Source: an uncultured Algibacter sp.
Lineage (GTDB): Bacteria > Bacteroidota > Bacteroidia > Flavobacteriales > Flavobacteriaceae
Length of the DNA: 64,000 nucleotides
Reading direction: 5' to 3'
NCBI GenBank assembly: GCA_947502405.1
Contig: CANMZT010000002.1
Span: 62,001 to 126,000 of the forward strand
Below, piece after piece: positions 36,633-46,225 of the stretch. The notes below the pieces were generated by a model that was given only the letters and a program-made list of their open reading frames with translations, had not been told where the DNA came from and did no database searches. A program made the position numbers and the translations under genes. Each line of letters starts with the position of its first letter. Position 1 is the stretch's first letter.

Positions 36633-38327
36633 TTATAGAGGTTCAAAAAATATAGTGCCAAAGGTTTCTGAACCTGAGCCATCTATCAAAATAAATTCAG
36701 TAATTTCTATGAATCCTTCAGCGTTAGAATAGCCGCCTATAGCACTGAATGTGTATTCTTCCGTACCTCCGTCAGTTTCACATGTTAAGGTAGTTTCGCT
36801 AATAATAACTTCAGATCCATTTTCTTCCTCACCGAAGAAGACACCAAGTTCCACAAGATCGTTATTACAACCTAGTCCTAAAAAGTCTCCAGATAATATA
36901 TATTCATTACAATTTTCAGGATTTTGACTAAATATCCCTATGCCAAAACTTTCCTCTCCATCAATGTTAACAATACTATTGTATTCACCTTCAAAACTAC
37001 ATCTATCTCTTTCGTCTCCACCTCCTGAATCTCCAGATTGCTCTATAAACAAATCACCTGTTATGGTTTCTCCGCCACCGATAAGTTCGTAACCAAAAAA
37101 TTCCATAAACCCATCGTTACCACTAAAGAAGCCACTGGCATTAAACGTATAATCTATTGTTTCGCCTCCTTCGTTGGTACAGCTAAAAGTAGCATTCTCG
37201 ATAATAACGTCGCCTTCGTTTCCTCCTTCTACAAATGGTTCTAAAAAGAGTATAAATTCAATATCGTCGTTTGTGCAACCTAAATTTAAAAAGTCGCCAC
37301 TAATTGATATTTCGTTGCAACTATCCAATAAAGAAGCGATGATAATATTTTCTCCGTTATTAGAATCTCTTGCCAAAAGTTCACCTTCAAAATTAGAAAA
37401 TTCGAAATCTAAATTACAATCTCCACCATTACCATCACCTGGATCGTCTAAACCTCTAATATTTAAGGTTCCTGTTTCGGTACCATCAGGAGTTATCATG
37501 GTATAATTTAATTCTATTCGCGTAAGTTCTCCTTGGTATATTCCTGTACCTTCTACAGTAAACTCAGTGGTTTCTGTACCATCTTCTGATAAGCAAGAAT
37601 ACGTTGTTGACGGTACTGAGATAGTCCCTTCTGAAGATTCTGGACTATTGGGTGTGAAAACAAATAAAATCTCTACATCCTCATTAAAACATCCTTGATT
37701 AAAAATGCCGCCACCTGTGAAGATATATTCTCCACATTCTATACCTAATTTACCTATTGTTATACCTTCACCATTATTAGAATCTACGGTTCTTAGCTCT
37801 TTTACGTAGTTGGATAAATCAAAATTTAAGTTACATGCCCTATATGGGTCTGTACCATTGATAAACTCATCAAGATTGGTAATTAAATCGCCATCACAAT
37901 CGGCACTTCCCCATATAGCATTATCAGAATTAAAACCAATATAGCCCTCTTCTTGAGCTGGCATACATGGATCGTTAGGAGCTTCGTCTATAAAATCGGC
38001 AACACCATCTCCATCTGTATCTATAGTATTTTCATCTAAATAAGGGTTTCGAGATTGATCTTCAAATTCATCAGCGTTTGACACACCATCCCCATCACAA
38101 TCAGCGTTTTGCCACATTACGTTAAACACATTAAAACCAGTGTAAGCCATTTGTTGCGCTGGAAAACAGGGATCGTCTGGAAACTCATCTAAACTATTAA
38201 GTATACCATCTCCATCAGTATCGGCTGCTTCACTAACAAATTCTTCATTTTCAACACAGGAATAACTAAAAATTAAAGCAAAAGCCGCTAAAACCAAGGA
38301 CCATTTTATGTGTGTTTTATATTTCAT
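36633..38327 (-). CDS. Calcium-binding TSP3-type lipoprotein with three repeated beta domains
   Basis: 564 aa with a lipobox near IFSYSC. Residues 35-165 hold thrombospondin-type-3 calcium loops (DTDGDGILNSLDEFPDDPC, ADCDGDGVSNADEF, DTDGDGVADFIDEAPNDPC). They are interleaved with a module PCxPxQxxxYxGFNxxNxxWxxADCDGD that occurs twice. Three copies of a domain of about 120 residues follow, each starting near C-N/S-x-x-F-x-x-S/Y and carrying conserved cysteines (GCFNEDVEILFVF, GCTNDDIEFILFL, GCNNDLVELGVFF, each followed by a TxSC or TLTC element). No enzyme motif is present. As it follows SusD and a paralogue, it is probably a surface binding protein. The substrate is unknown. Confidence 0.65.
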   Translation of the reverse strand: MKYKTHIKWSLVLAAFALIFSYSCVENEEFVSEAADTDGDGILNSLDEFPDDPCFPAQQMAYTGFNVFNVMWQNADCDGDGVSNADEFEDQSRNPYLDENTIDTDGDGVADFIDEAPNDPCMPAQEEGYIGFNSDNAIWGSADCDGDLITNLDEFINGTDPYRACNLNFDLSNYVKELRTVDSNNGEGITIGKLGIECGEYIFTGGGIFNQGCFNEDVEILFVFTPNSPESSEGTISVPSTTYSCLSEDGTETTEFTVEGTGIYQGELTRIELNYTMITPDGTETGTLNIRGLDDPGDGNGGDCNLDFEFSNFEGELLARDSNNGENIIIASLLDSCNEISISGDFLNLGCTNDDIEFILFLEPFVEGGNEGDVIIENATFSCTNEGGETIDYTFNASGFFSGNDGFMEFFGYELIGGGETITGDLFIEQSGDSGGGDERDRCSFEGEYNSIVNIDGEESFGIGIFSQNPENCNEYILSGDFLGLGCNNDLVELGVFFGEEENGSEVIISETTLTCETDGGTEEYTFSAIGGYSNAEGFIEITEFILIDGSGSETFGTIFFEPL

Positions 38328-38362
38328 AATTTTTATTTTTATTTATGACAACAGTTGATTTG

Positions 38363-39556
38363 TTACGATAAAGGTCTTATAATTAACGTTCCGGTAGTTA
38401 CACGCTCATCATCTGGGATATCATCCCCCAACTCTGTTATAGTATAGGTAAACTCTACTGTACTTGAAGCTCCTGAGTAAGACCCGAATCCCTCTACGGT
38501 AAAAATTCTACTAGATGTTCTATCTTCAGATAAACATGAGTATTCTGTAAGTTCTACAACTATGGTTCCGTTTGATGATGTTGGATCGTTTGGTGTAAAT
38601 AAGAATGGAATGCTAACATCTTCATTAAAACAACCTTGGTTAAAAATGCTTCCCCCTGTAAAGAAAAACGTACCACAGTCTTCGCCTATAACGCCTATTG
38701 TTACACCTTCTCCATTATTTGAATCTACTGTTCTTAACTCTCGCTCGTAATTTTCTAATTCAAAATTTAAAATTTCATTACAAGGTAAATCTGGAAGAGG
38801 ATATGGCGAATCTCCATTTGCTAATTCATCTGCATTACTAATGCCATCAGCATCACAATCTCCCATAGCCCAAACTTCATTATCAGGGTTAAAATCTTGG
38901 TATCCCGCAAACTGCTCTGGCAAACATGGATTGTTAGGTTCTGGATCTTCGTCGTCTCTAACACCATCGCCATCGGCGTCTCCAATTGTAGACTCGTCTA
39001 CATAAGGGTTTCTACCTTCATTTACTTCATCTGCGTTACTCATACCATCAGCATCACAATCTGCATTACCCCAAACACTATTAAATGGATTAAAACCAGT
39101 ATATGTAAAGTCTTGTAATGGTAAACACGGATCATTAGGACTAGAATCTTTACTACTTTCAATACCATCGCCATCTGGATCATTTAAATTCCGTAGTATA
39201 GTTATGTTTGATATTTTAGTAACATCTTTCTTTTTTACTTCCACCTGTAAAGTCACTTCGTCTACACTACCAGAATTAAAAACCTCTGGAGTAGTTGCTA
39301 TAATTTCCCCAAAGCGCACCCCTAAAACCACACTATTTTCTGGGTTTTGAGATAGTAATGTAAAGGTAACTTCTCCACTATTAGATGCTCCTCTTGAAAA
39401 TCCTAGAGTATCTAACTCTTGTACAACTACAGGCGCCGTAATTGTAAAATCTTCAGTAGTTACGGTAACACCTGAAACATTGTCGTCAGATTCGTTACAT
39501 GACACATAAACTATTATGAGGAGTAAGCTTGCTAGATATTTGTATAATGTTTTCAT
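38363..39556 (-). CDS. Calcium-binding TSP3-type lipoprotein, one repeat domain
   Basis: 397 aa with the lipobox LIIVYVSC, then NESDDN. Residues 30-120 form an N-terminal beta domain (TVTTEDFTITAPVVVQELDTLGFSRG...) absent from the larger paralogue. TSP3-like loops follow (DPDGDGIESSKDSSPNDPC, DADGDGVRDDEDPEPNNPC, GDCDADGISNADEL) with the same PCxPxQxxxYxxFNxxNxxW module twice. It ends with one copy of the beta domain (CNEILNFELENYERELRTVDSNNGEGVTIG..., GCFNEDVSIPFLF). The gene sits 10 nt after SusD, the position where SusE/F-type surface binding proteins usually occur. A ligand-binding role for the second SusC/D system is inferred. Confidence 0.65.
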   Translation of the reverse strand: MKTLYKYLASLLLIIVYVSCNESDDNVSGVTVTTEDFTITAPVVVQELDTLGFSRGASNSGEVTFTLLSQNPENSVVLGVRFGEIIATTPEVFNSGSVDEVTLQVEVKKKDVTKISNITILRNLNDPDGDGIESSKDSSPNDPCLPLQDFTYTGFNPFNSVWGNADCDADGMSNADEVNEGRNPYVDESTIGDADGDGVRDDEDPEPNNPCLPEQFAGYQDFNPDNEVWAMGDCDADGISNADELANGDSPYPLPDLPCNEILNFELENYERELRTVDSNNGEGVTIGVIGEDCGTFFFTGGSIFNQGCFNEDVSIPFLFTPNDPTSSNGTIVVELTEYSCLSEDRTSSRIFTVEGFGSYSGASSTVEFTYTITELGDDIPDDERVTTGTLIIRPLS

Positions 39557-39566
39557 AATTGATGTT

Positions 39567-40976
39567 TTACTGTCTTGGGTTTTGCTCTATTTCTGGGTTA
39601 GCAACTATGTAATTGTTTGCAATAGGGAATGCCCAGTTTAAACTATTGGGTTCTATAGATACGGTTTCTCCTGCAAACGAATGTGTTACTGTTATTTTTT
39701 CGTCATCAAAACGGTTGTAACGCTTAATATCAAACGTTCTTAAAACACTGGGTGCTTTTTCTCTTCGTATTTCATCTTTTACAAATGCTAAAAGATCTGC
39801 CTCATCGGCTATATCAACTGGTGTATAAGTTCCTGTTTCAAATCTGTTACTTCTCAAAAGGTTTAAATCGTCATTTGCTAGTTCGACATTGCCCAACCTA
39901 GCATTACACTCCATGCGTATTAAATATAAATCTGCGGTGGTTATAGATACGTTAGGATTGCTATTTGCCCTATGCGCAACAAAAACGGGATTATCAATAG
40001 GCGCAAAGAAATACGTATTGGCATCTGCAAACCATCGTTTTCTTAAATCGTTATCTGCGTACAAACCATAAAACTCTGGTGTAGACACAATGGTAAAACC
40101 ACCCGAATCTTTAAACCATAATAATTGAGGATCCTGAAGTGCCAATGGAAAAGATTTTACATTGGCATCTCTAGGGTCGGTTGGATCGCTATTAACATCT
40201 CTAAGTGTATTTTTTAAATTCAAACCTTTATTTGCAGCATCTAGTGCCAATTGATATTCGCCTTGATACAGCAAAACACGAGCTAAAAAAGTATAAGCTC
40301 CTGCTTTTGACGGCCTAAATGTTAAGTTTGCTGGTTGTAAATCTGGCAACGCATTTATATTATCATTGATATCAGAAAGTATTAAATCGTAGATGTCTTG
40401 AACTGAAGCTCTTGTAAAATCTGCGCCTTCTAAATCTATACCTTCTCGTATTGGTACCCCTAAATCCGTACTTGCTGTTTCTGGATTATAATGTACACTG
40501 TAAATATTTACTAAGTTAAAGTAAGCAAATGCACGTTGTAATGAAGCGTCAGCTTTTAACTCAGCTATTTCTTCTGGAGTGCCGTTTTCAACAGTTTTTA
40601 AACCTTCTAAAACCACGTTTGCTACGTATATTTGATTGTAATACAATATCCAAGTATTATCATCTCCATTATCTGTTGAAATCTGATCTCTGAAAAGATA
40701 CATATTGATTTGCTCTGGGCTTATCCCAAAATTTGCTCTTACTTGCTCGGTAAGTAAATAGTTATCGCTGGCTAAAATGGTAAAGTCATGATGCGATCCA
40801 AACCCTTGAGTAAAGTTTACATTTGGATCAGGCTCTACTTGATCTAGCAGTGCTCTAAACTCTTCTACTTTTGTGGGTATAACTTGTCCTTTAGGTTCAA
40901 AATCTAAGAAGTTATCTCTAGTGCACCCAGTTACTATGCATGCAACTACTAAAATTATATATATTGAATATTTCAT
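39567..40976 (-). CDS. SusD/RagB-family lipoprotein (second pair)
   Basis: 469 aa with the lipobox VVACIVTGC, followed by TRDNFLDFEPKGQVIPTKVEEFRALL. SusD features include helices with LQRAFAYFNLVNIYSVHYNP, DLGVPIREGIDLEGADFTRASVQDIYDLI, KAGAYTFLARVLLYQGEYQLAL and a terminal FPIANNYIVANPEIEQNPRQ. It lies 15 nt after SusC. It should cap the transporter and bind its substrate. The neighbours (peptidases, aminotransferase, RidA) point to a peptide-like rather than a carbohydrate ligand, as in RagB-type members of this family. Confidence 0.93.
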   Translation of the reverse strand: MKYSIYIILVVACIVTGCTRDNFLDFEPKGQVIPTKVEEFRALLDQVEPDPNVNFTQGFGSHHDFTILASDNYLLTEQVRANFGISPEQINMYLFRDQISTDNGDDNTWILYYNQIYVANVVLEGLKTVENGTPEEIAELKADASLQRAFAYFNLVNIYSVHYNPETASTDLGVPIREGIDLEGADFTRASVQDIYDLILSDINDNINALPDLQPANLTFRPSKAGAYTFLARVLLYQGEYQLALDAANKGLNLKNTLRDVNSDPTDPRDANVKSFPLALQDPQLLWFKDSGGFTIVSTPEFYGLYADNDLRKRWFADANTYFFAPIDNPVFVAHRANSNPNVSITTADLYLIRMECNARLGNVELANDDLNLLRSNRFETGTYTPVDIADEADLLAFVKDEIRREKAPSVLRTFDIKRYNRFDDEKITVTHSFAGETVSIEPNSLNWAFPIANNYIVANPEIEQNPRQ

Positions 40977-40991
40977 AAATCTCTATATGAA

Positions 40992-43900
40992 TTAAAAGTT
41001 TGCTGTTACGTTTAAAGTGAATGTTGGAGGAATAGGAATTGTTCTGCTTATAGGATCTACATCCCATTTATTAAAATTCCATACCTTAAGGTTGTCGCCT
41101 TGGATACTTACAGACAAGTTGCGCATTGCTAACTTGTTTGCCAATTGCTCAGGGAATTGATATGTTAGATTTACCTGTTGTAAACGTATTGTTGTGGCAT
41201 CATCTGTATTTCTATCAGATTCATCAAGATAAAGATACAAAGGTGTTCCTGTTTCGTTTGGCGATGTTGTTCTAGGCACATCGGTTAACAATTCATCTCC
41301 TGATTGTTGCCATCTGCTGGTCCAATCACTAAACACATTTGTTCTAAAAAATCTTGGATCGTAATTTCTTTCAAACCTAAATCTGTTACCTCCCGAATAA
41401 TTGGTTAATACGCGTAAGGATAAGTTTTTATAGCTAAGAGTATTAACTATAGAACCTGTTCTGTTTGGTGATCTAGACCCTTCACTTTTTAATGCTTCAA
41501 TAGCTCCTATATCTCCGCCTACTTCAACAACTTCGTTATTTTCATTAAAGAATGATGGATTTCCGTTTATATCTAAACCTGCATATCTAAAGCTAAAGAA
41601 GGCATCTACTGGTTCTCCAACTACAAAAGCATTGGCATCGTACTGTGTAAATAAGAAAATTTCCCCTGGATTACTTTCATCTATACTCGTTACTTTGTTT
41701 TCATTAGCACTAAATAAGATACGCATGTCATAATTAAAATCTTTTGATTGAATAACACGCAAACCTAAGTCAATATCAAAACCTCTGTTATATAATTCTG
41801 CTACGTTTAAGAATGAAGAAGACAACCCATAAGTAGGGCTTAAGTTTCTTCTTGCTAATAAATCTTCACTTCGTCTATCATAAAACTCTACGCTTCCATA
41901 AATCCTATTATTAGCCATAGAGAAGTCTAGACCTAAATTTAAGATTTTAGTTTTCTCTAAACGTAATGTTGGGTTTGGAGGATTGGAAATGGTTAAGTAA
42001 TTATTTAAAAAACTACCTGCATCCCTACCTTGTCTGGCTACTAGAAATGGAGATGTATTTCTGTCTACGTTTCCACCAACACCATAAGTTCCTCTTAAAT
42101 TAAGATTATCAAAAAAATTGGATTTAAAATACGGCTCGTTAGTAATATTCCATTTAAACCCTGCAGAAAACAATGGGGTGTTTCTAAACTCTTCTGATGC
42201 TCCAAAAAGATTAGTATCATCTAAACGAATACTAGCAGAAAGGGTATAACGGTTATCATAATTATAGGCTGCATTAGCATAATAGGATAGAAATCTGTTT
42301 TCGTTAAACACAATGTTTTCACCATCATTTATAAGGCGTTGCCCTCCAAAAATAGCATCTTCATACAAGGTATTTAAGTTAGGTTGTGTAAAGATTAAAG
42401 ACTGATCATCATAACCATATTTTCTATCCCTGTTAAATTCTGTTATTTGTTTACGTACTTCGTACCCAGCAATAGCGTCGATATTATGTAAACGATCTTT
42501 AAAATCAACAGAGTAATTAACCTGAGCTCTAAACGTATTATCTGTAGAGCTTCTTGATGATGTGTTTAATATAGAACCTACTGGTACTGGTAAATCAGCT
42601 ACTTGCCCGTTTTCGTCTAATTGTGCAAATCTATTTACTGTATTTCTTGTTAAAAATCTGTTTTCATTAAATAAATCTCTACCAAAAAATGCATTGTAAA
42701 GATATTGGTAGCTCAAATCTACTGTAAGTCCTTTAGCAAGCTCATAATTTATTCCTGTTTGCAAACGCAAATCGGTTGCAGTTGAAGTGTCATCAATATT
42801 ATCAGACTCTTGTTTAAGATTAAAAGTCCAAGGATAGGGATATCCGTTTCGCTGCGCTAATTGAGAACTTTCAATATTTACACCATTAGTCATTGGTAGG
42901 TAATTGCCATTATCATCTAAAATCCTCTCAAATAAAGGAAAGTTATTTAAATAATCTACAGCCCCCGTACCAAGACCATCTTGATTTTTTGTTTGGGTAA
43001 TGTTACTAATAAAACGCAACTTCAATTTATCAGTTAAATTATAATTTGCATTTAGGTTTAATATAAACTGATCAGAACGGTCATTTACAATAGCGCCCTT
43101 ATTTTGATTGTATACTAATGAAGAGTTAAAGTTATACTTTTCGCCTCCACTGGAAATACTAAGGTTATATTGATTCCATAATTGTTGTCTCATAAATAAT
43201 CTTGAAAACTCTTCCCTTCCATCATTATTTCTAAGCGCATTAAGTCTTGAGTCTGCAGTTGCAATATCTATATCGCCCCTGTTAAGACGTAATAATGTCT
43301 CTCTAACAGAATTATTTTGAAATAAAGAAAATTCATTTAAAGAGCCGTTAAACAAATCTCTTTGTTGCGAGAATTGTTCAAATTTGAACAACTCTACTTG
43401 ATAATCTACTTGAGTGCTAGGATCTGCAAAAGGCGAATCAAAAATATCCTGTTTTAAAGTAACAGCAGTATTTACTGAAACATTAATATTTAATTTTTCA
43501 CTTCTTGAACCACTTTTAGTTGTTATCACTATAACCCCATTTGCTGCCCTTATACCCCAAATAGATGAAGCTGCTGCATCTTTTAAAATAGATATGGTTT
43601 CAACATCATTAGGATTTATAGTACTAAAACCACCTGGTATAGCAAAACCATCCACAACCACTAAAGGCTCTGTGGTGGCATTTATAGAACTTCTACCCCT
43701 AATAACTAAACCTATGTTATTCTTTTCTTGAATAAATAGATCAAATTGAACACCAGGCGCTTCTCCTGCTATTTTAGAAATAATATTTTGCTCTATTTTT
43801 CTGTCTAGAATTTTATTATCAATAACTGCAAACGATCCTGTTGCGCGTTCTTTACTAATTTTTTGATACCCAGTAGACACTATTTCTACACCCTCTAGTT

Positions 43901-44270
43901 GTTCTACCGAAGTCTCCATCGTTATGGTATAATTGGTATCTGAAGTTAACAAAAGTTCTTGGTCTGCAAACCCCAAATAGGAAAACACTAATGTTTCATC
44001 TGGCTTGGCGTTTATTATAAATTTGCCATCAAAATCTGTTGTCGTTCCTCTTCTTGTACCTTTTACAACAACAGTAACACCAATTAATGGCGCTCCTTTA
44101 TCATCATAAACAACACCCTCTATCTGCTGTTGTGGTAATTTAATTTCGTAATTATCATTAAAATGTAATGTACCTTCTACATTATCATGACTATACATGT
44201 GAGAAGATATAAGATAAAAACCTAAGACAATAACAAGTTTTAATGATACTTGATTAAACCTATTTTTCAT
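40992..44270 (-). CDS. SusC/RagA-family TonB-dependent transporter (second pair)
   Basis: 1092 aa. After the signal sequence a carboxypeptidase-D-like domain (QQQIEGVVYDDKGAPLIGVTVVVKGTRRGTTTDFDGKF) is followed by a TonB-box region (VEIVSTGYQKISKERATGSFAVI), the plug (LVVVDGFAIPGG, ETISILKDAAASSIWGIRAANGVIVITTKSG) and the barrel, ending FTLNVTANF. The plug differs clearly from the PUL transporter at 27144 (STGYQKISKERATGS instead of IGYGTQRKSDLTGS), so it represents another SusC subgroup. It is probably the first gene of a transcript running to 34962. The 305-nt upstream gap lacks the PUL operator. Confidence 0.95.
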   Translation of the reverse strand: MKNRFNQVSLKLVIVLGFYLISSHMYSHDNVEGTLHFNDNYEIKLPQQQIEGVVYDDKGAPLIGVTVVVKGTRRGTTTDFDGKFIINAKPDETLVFSYLGFADQELLLTSDTNYTITMETSVEQLEGVEIVSTGYQKISKERATGSFAVIDNKILDRKIEQNIISKIAGEAPGVQFDLFIQEKNNIGLVIRGRSSINATTEPLVVVDGFAIPGGFSTINPNDVETISILKDAAASSIWGIRAANGVIVITTKSGSRSEKLNINVSVNTAVTLKQDIFDSPFADPSTQVDYQVELFKFEQFSQQRDLFNGSLNEFSLFQNNSVRETLLRLNRGDIDIATADSRLNALRNNDGREEFSRLFMRQQLWNQYNLSISSGGEKYNFNSSLVYNQNKGAIVNDRSDQFILNLNANYNLTDKLKLRFISNITQTKNQDGLGTGAVDYLNNFPLFERILDDNGNYLPMTNGVNIESSQLAQRNGYPYPWTFNLKQESDNIDDTSTATDLRLQTGINYELAKGLTVDLSYQYLYNAFFGRDLFNENRFLTRNTVNRFAQLDENGQVADLPVPVGSILNTSSRSSTDNTFRAQVNYSVDFKDRLHNIDAIAGYEVRKQITEFNRDRKYGYDDQSLIFTQPNLNTLYEDAIFGGQRLINDGENIVFNENRFLSYYANAAYNYDNRYTLSASIRLDDTNLFGASEEFRNTPLFSAGFKWNITNEPYFKSNFFDNLNLRGTYGVGGNVDRNTSPFLVARQGRDAGSFLNNYLTISNPPNPTLRLEKTKILNLGLDFSMANNRIYGSVEFYDRRSEDLLARRNLSPTYGLSSSFLNVAELYNRGFDIDLGLRVIQSKDFNYDMRILFSANENKVTSIDESNPGEIFLFTQYDANAFVVGEPVDAFFSFRYAGLDINGNPSFFNENNEVVEVGGDIGAIEALKSEGSRSPNRTGSIVNTLSYKNLSLRVLTNYSGGNRFRFERNYDPRFFRTNVFSDWTSRWQQSGDELLTDVPRTTSPNETGTPLYLYLDESDRNTDDATTIRLQQVNLTYQFPEQLANKLAMRNLSVSIQGDNLKVWNFNKWDVDPISRTIPIPPTFTLNVTANF

Positions 44271-44575
44271 AAATGTTAGTTTTTGATAAAAAAGTAGACA
44301 ACGATTGCTGAAATATTAAAAATAATTTAAACAATGTATGTTTTTTGAATATTTTATTCATGAATATTAATATAAAAGCAATAATTATTTACTATAAAAG
44401 TAGTTTTATTAAGAATATTTTAAAAGTTGATTTTTAGGTAAAACCCTGTTTTTTTAGTGGAAACCATTTTTATAGTGTTTTTTAAAGAAGATTCGATGGT
44501 TTAGTTAAAATGATGTTATAGGGTTTAAAAATAGTATTACAAGCCCATTGGTTTATGTTTATGAAAGCTTTAAAT
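44271..44575. other. Intergenic region upstream of the second SusC
   Basis: AT-rich 305-nt gap presumably holding the SusC promoter. The only symmetry I see is a short palindrome attcatgaat. No PUL direct repeat and no reading frame are supported. Confidence 0.4.
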
Positions 44576-45004
44576 TTAATTTACTTTACATACCAAAGTA
44601 ATCTCTACTGGTGCATTTGATGGCAAAGAGGCAACCCCAATAGCAGCTCGTGAACCAATACTTTTTATCCCTAAATAATTAATAAGAATTTCTGATGCAA
44701 AATCTGCAATTTTTGCATGTAATGAGAAATGTTCTTCAGTATTTAAAAACACACTCATTTGTAATATAAGAGAAATTTTTTCTCCAGCTTCTAAACAATT
44801 TTGTGCTGCGCCTAAAGCGTTTAAAGTAGCCAATTCTACAGCGTCTCTATAAGATTCTATGTCTTCGCTTACTTTTATTTTTCCCGAAAACAATAATTTG
44901 CCCGCCTTTCGAGGTGTCATACCCGAAGTATAAATAACATCTGAATGTCTTACAGCTGCTAAATACTTTCCTTGTGGTACGGGGGTCTTATCAATATTTA
45001 TCAT
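44576..45004 (-). CDS. ridA: RidA/YjgF-family enamine/imine deaminase
   Basis: 142 aa cytoplasmic protein. RidA motifs are present: GKYLAAVRHSDVIYTSGMTPRKAGKLLFSGKI near the start, NALGAAQNCLEAGEKISLILQMSVFLN in the middle, and IGSRAAIGVASLPSNAPVEITLVCKV at the end, with the Arg typical of active RidA (SRAAIGV). RidA hydrolyses reactive enamine/imine intermediates released by PLP enzymes. Its ATG overlaps the TGA of the aminotransferase gene by four bases (ATGA), so the two are translationally coupled and RidA probably clears intermediates of that enzyme. Confidence 0.92.
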   Translation of the reverse strand: MINIDKTPVPQGKYLAAVRHSDVIYTSGMTPRKAGKLLFSGKIKVSEDIESYRDAVELATLNALGAAQNCLEAGEKISLILQMSVFLNTEEHFSLHAKIADFASEILINYLGIKSIGSRAAIGVASLPSNAPVEITLVCKVN

Positions 45005-46215
45005 AGCTTATATATTTCTACCATTTTAACAATACGTTGTGCTGCTGCAATTGCTTTATCATGGTCTTGAGAGAAATTTAACCTGATACTATCATTCAAA
45101 TGAGGCGCGAACTCTGATGCTGGAGTTACGATAACGCTAGCTTGAAATCGTAAAAGTTTTACAAAATTGTCTAAGCTAATACTAAGCTGAGGTAGTTTAG
45201 GAAATAAATAACTTCCTGCTTGCGGTGTTGCTACTTTAAAGTTTGCGTTTCTAAAAATAGCAAGCAGTTTATCTCTAATAATTTCGTGCTCGCTAATGCG
45301 ATTATCCATCCAACCTTCGGGTTCGTTAAACCAAGTTTTTAAAACGGCTTGATTATAACCTGCTGCTCTTAAGGAAACGATAGCCTGCAAGCGTTCCATC
45401 CTTTCAATTATTGTAGATGTTCCAAACGCTGTACCTAATCTGTAGCCGCTTAATGATTCTGTCTTAGATGGCCCCATTATAGTGATAAGGTTTTCTGGTC
45501 GCACTTCGCAAGCTCGGATATGCGTATATGACTCATTACTATATAGCATTCTAGAATATAATTGATCTACAATAATAGTAACGTTGTATGTATCTGCTAA
45601 AACTGCAATTTTATTTATAATTTCTTTGGAATACACATGACCTGTTGGGTTATTTGGTGTAGAAAACACAAATACCTCAGTACCATTTTTAAAAGCTGTT
45701 TCTAGTTGATTTAAATCTATTCCGTTTTCAGCTTGAGTATTAAGGTAATTTAATGTTATCGGCACTACTTCACCTCCAAAAAACTTAACAAGTTTTCTGT
45801 TTGCAAAATAATCTGGTTCTACAACCGCTACTTTAGTACCGTTTGTTACAGTGGCACCTAGGGCTAAAAAAAGAGCGCCTTGTGTTCCAGGAGTTAAAAT
45901 AAGTTCGGTATCCGCTTCTATGGGATATCCGCTAAACTTACCAAGTCGTTTTGCTAAAATTTGTCGTATCTCTAGAGCGCCACGATATTCGGTATAGGCT
46001 TGCGCTCCACCTTTATCAAAACCCGCCTTCCAAACAATTTCAGAATTGGGTGTTGGGGGAAACGCATCTACGTCGCCATGAGAAAAATCAACAAGCTCAC
46101 CTTCTAATTTTTCACCTTTCATTATGGCTTCAATATTCCCTGCGCCCTGCCTTACTTCTTGTCCTGGTGCATTATCAGCTTCAAGCGCTTTAAATTTGTC
46201 ATTTAATGTTAACAT
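45001..46215 (-). CDS. PLP-dependent class I/II aminotransferase
   Basis: 404 aa, normal for a fold-type I aminotransferase. Signatures: LTPGTQGALFLAL (phosphate-binding region), FVFSTPNNPTGHVYS, IIVDQLYSRMLY (Asp to the pyridine N), MGPSKTESLSGYRLGTAFG with the Schiff-base Lys, and SIRLNFSQ with the substrate carboxylate-binding Arg. It has no signal peptide, so it acts in the cytoplasm. The amino acid substrate cannot be read from the sequence; an aspartate-type substrate would fit the S51 peptidase next door. It starts 10 nt after that gene and overlaps ridA. Confidence 0.9.
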   Translation of the reverse strand: MLTLNDKFKALEADNAPGQEVRQGAGNIEAIMKGEKLEGELVDFSHGDVDAFPPTPNSEIVWKAGFDKGGAQAYTEYRGALEIRQILAKRLGKFSGYPIEADTELILTPGTQGALFLALGATVTNGTKVAVVEPDYFANRKLVKFFGGEVVPITLNYLNTQAENGIDLNQLETAFKNGTEVFVFSTPNNPTGHVYSKEIINKIAVLADTYNVTIIVDQLYSRMLYSNESYTHIRACEVRPENLITIMGPSKTESLSGYRLGTAFGTSTIIERMERLQAIVSLRAAGYNQAVLKTWFNEPEGWMDNRISEHEIIRDKLLAIFRNANFKVATPQAGSYLFPKLPQLSISLDNFVKLLRFQASVIVTPASEFAPHLNDSIRLNFSQDHDKAIAAAQRIVKMVEIYKL

Positions 46216-46225
46216 ACTAAAAGTG

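Noticed and set aside
44340-44400. attcatgaat palindrome upstream of the second SusC as an operator
   Set aside because: Such short AT-rich palindromes are expected by chance at this base composition, and no second copy was seen.
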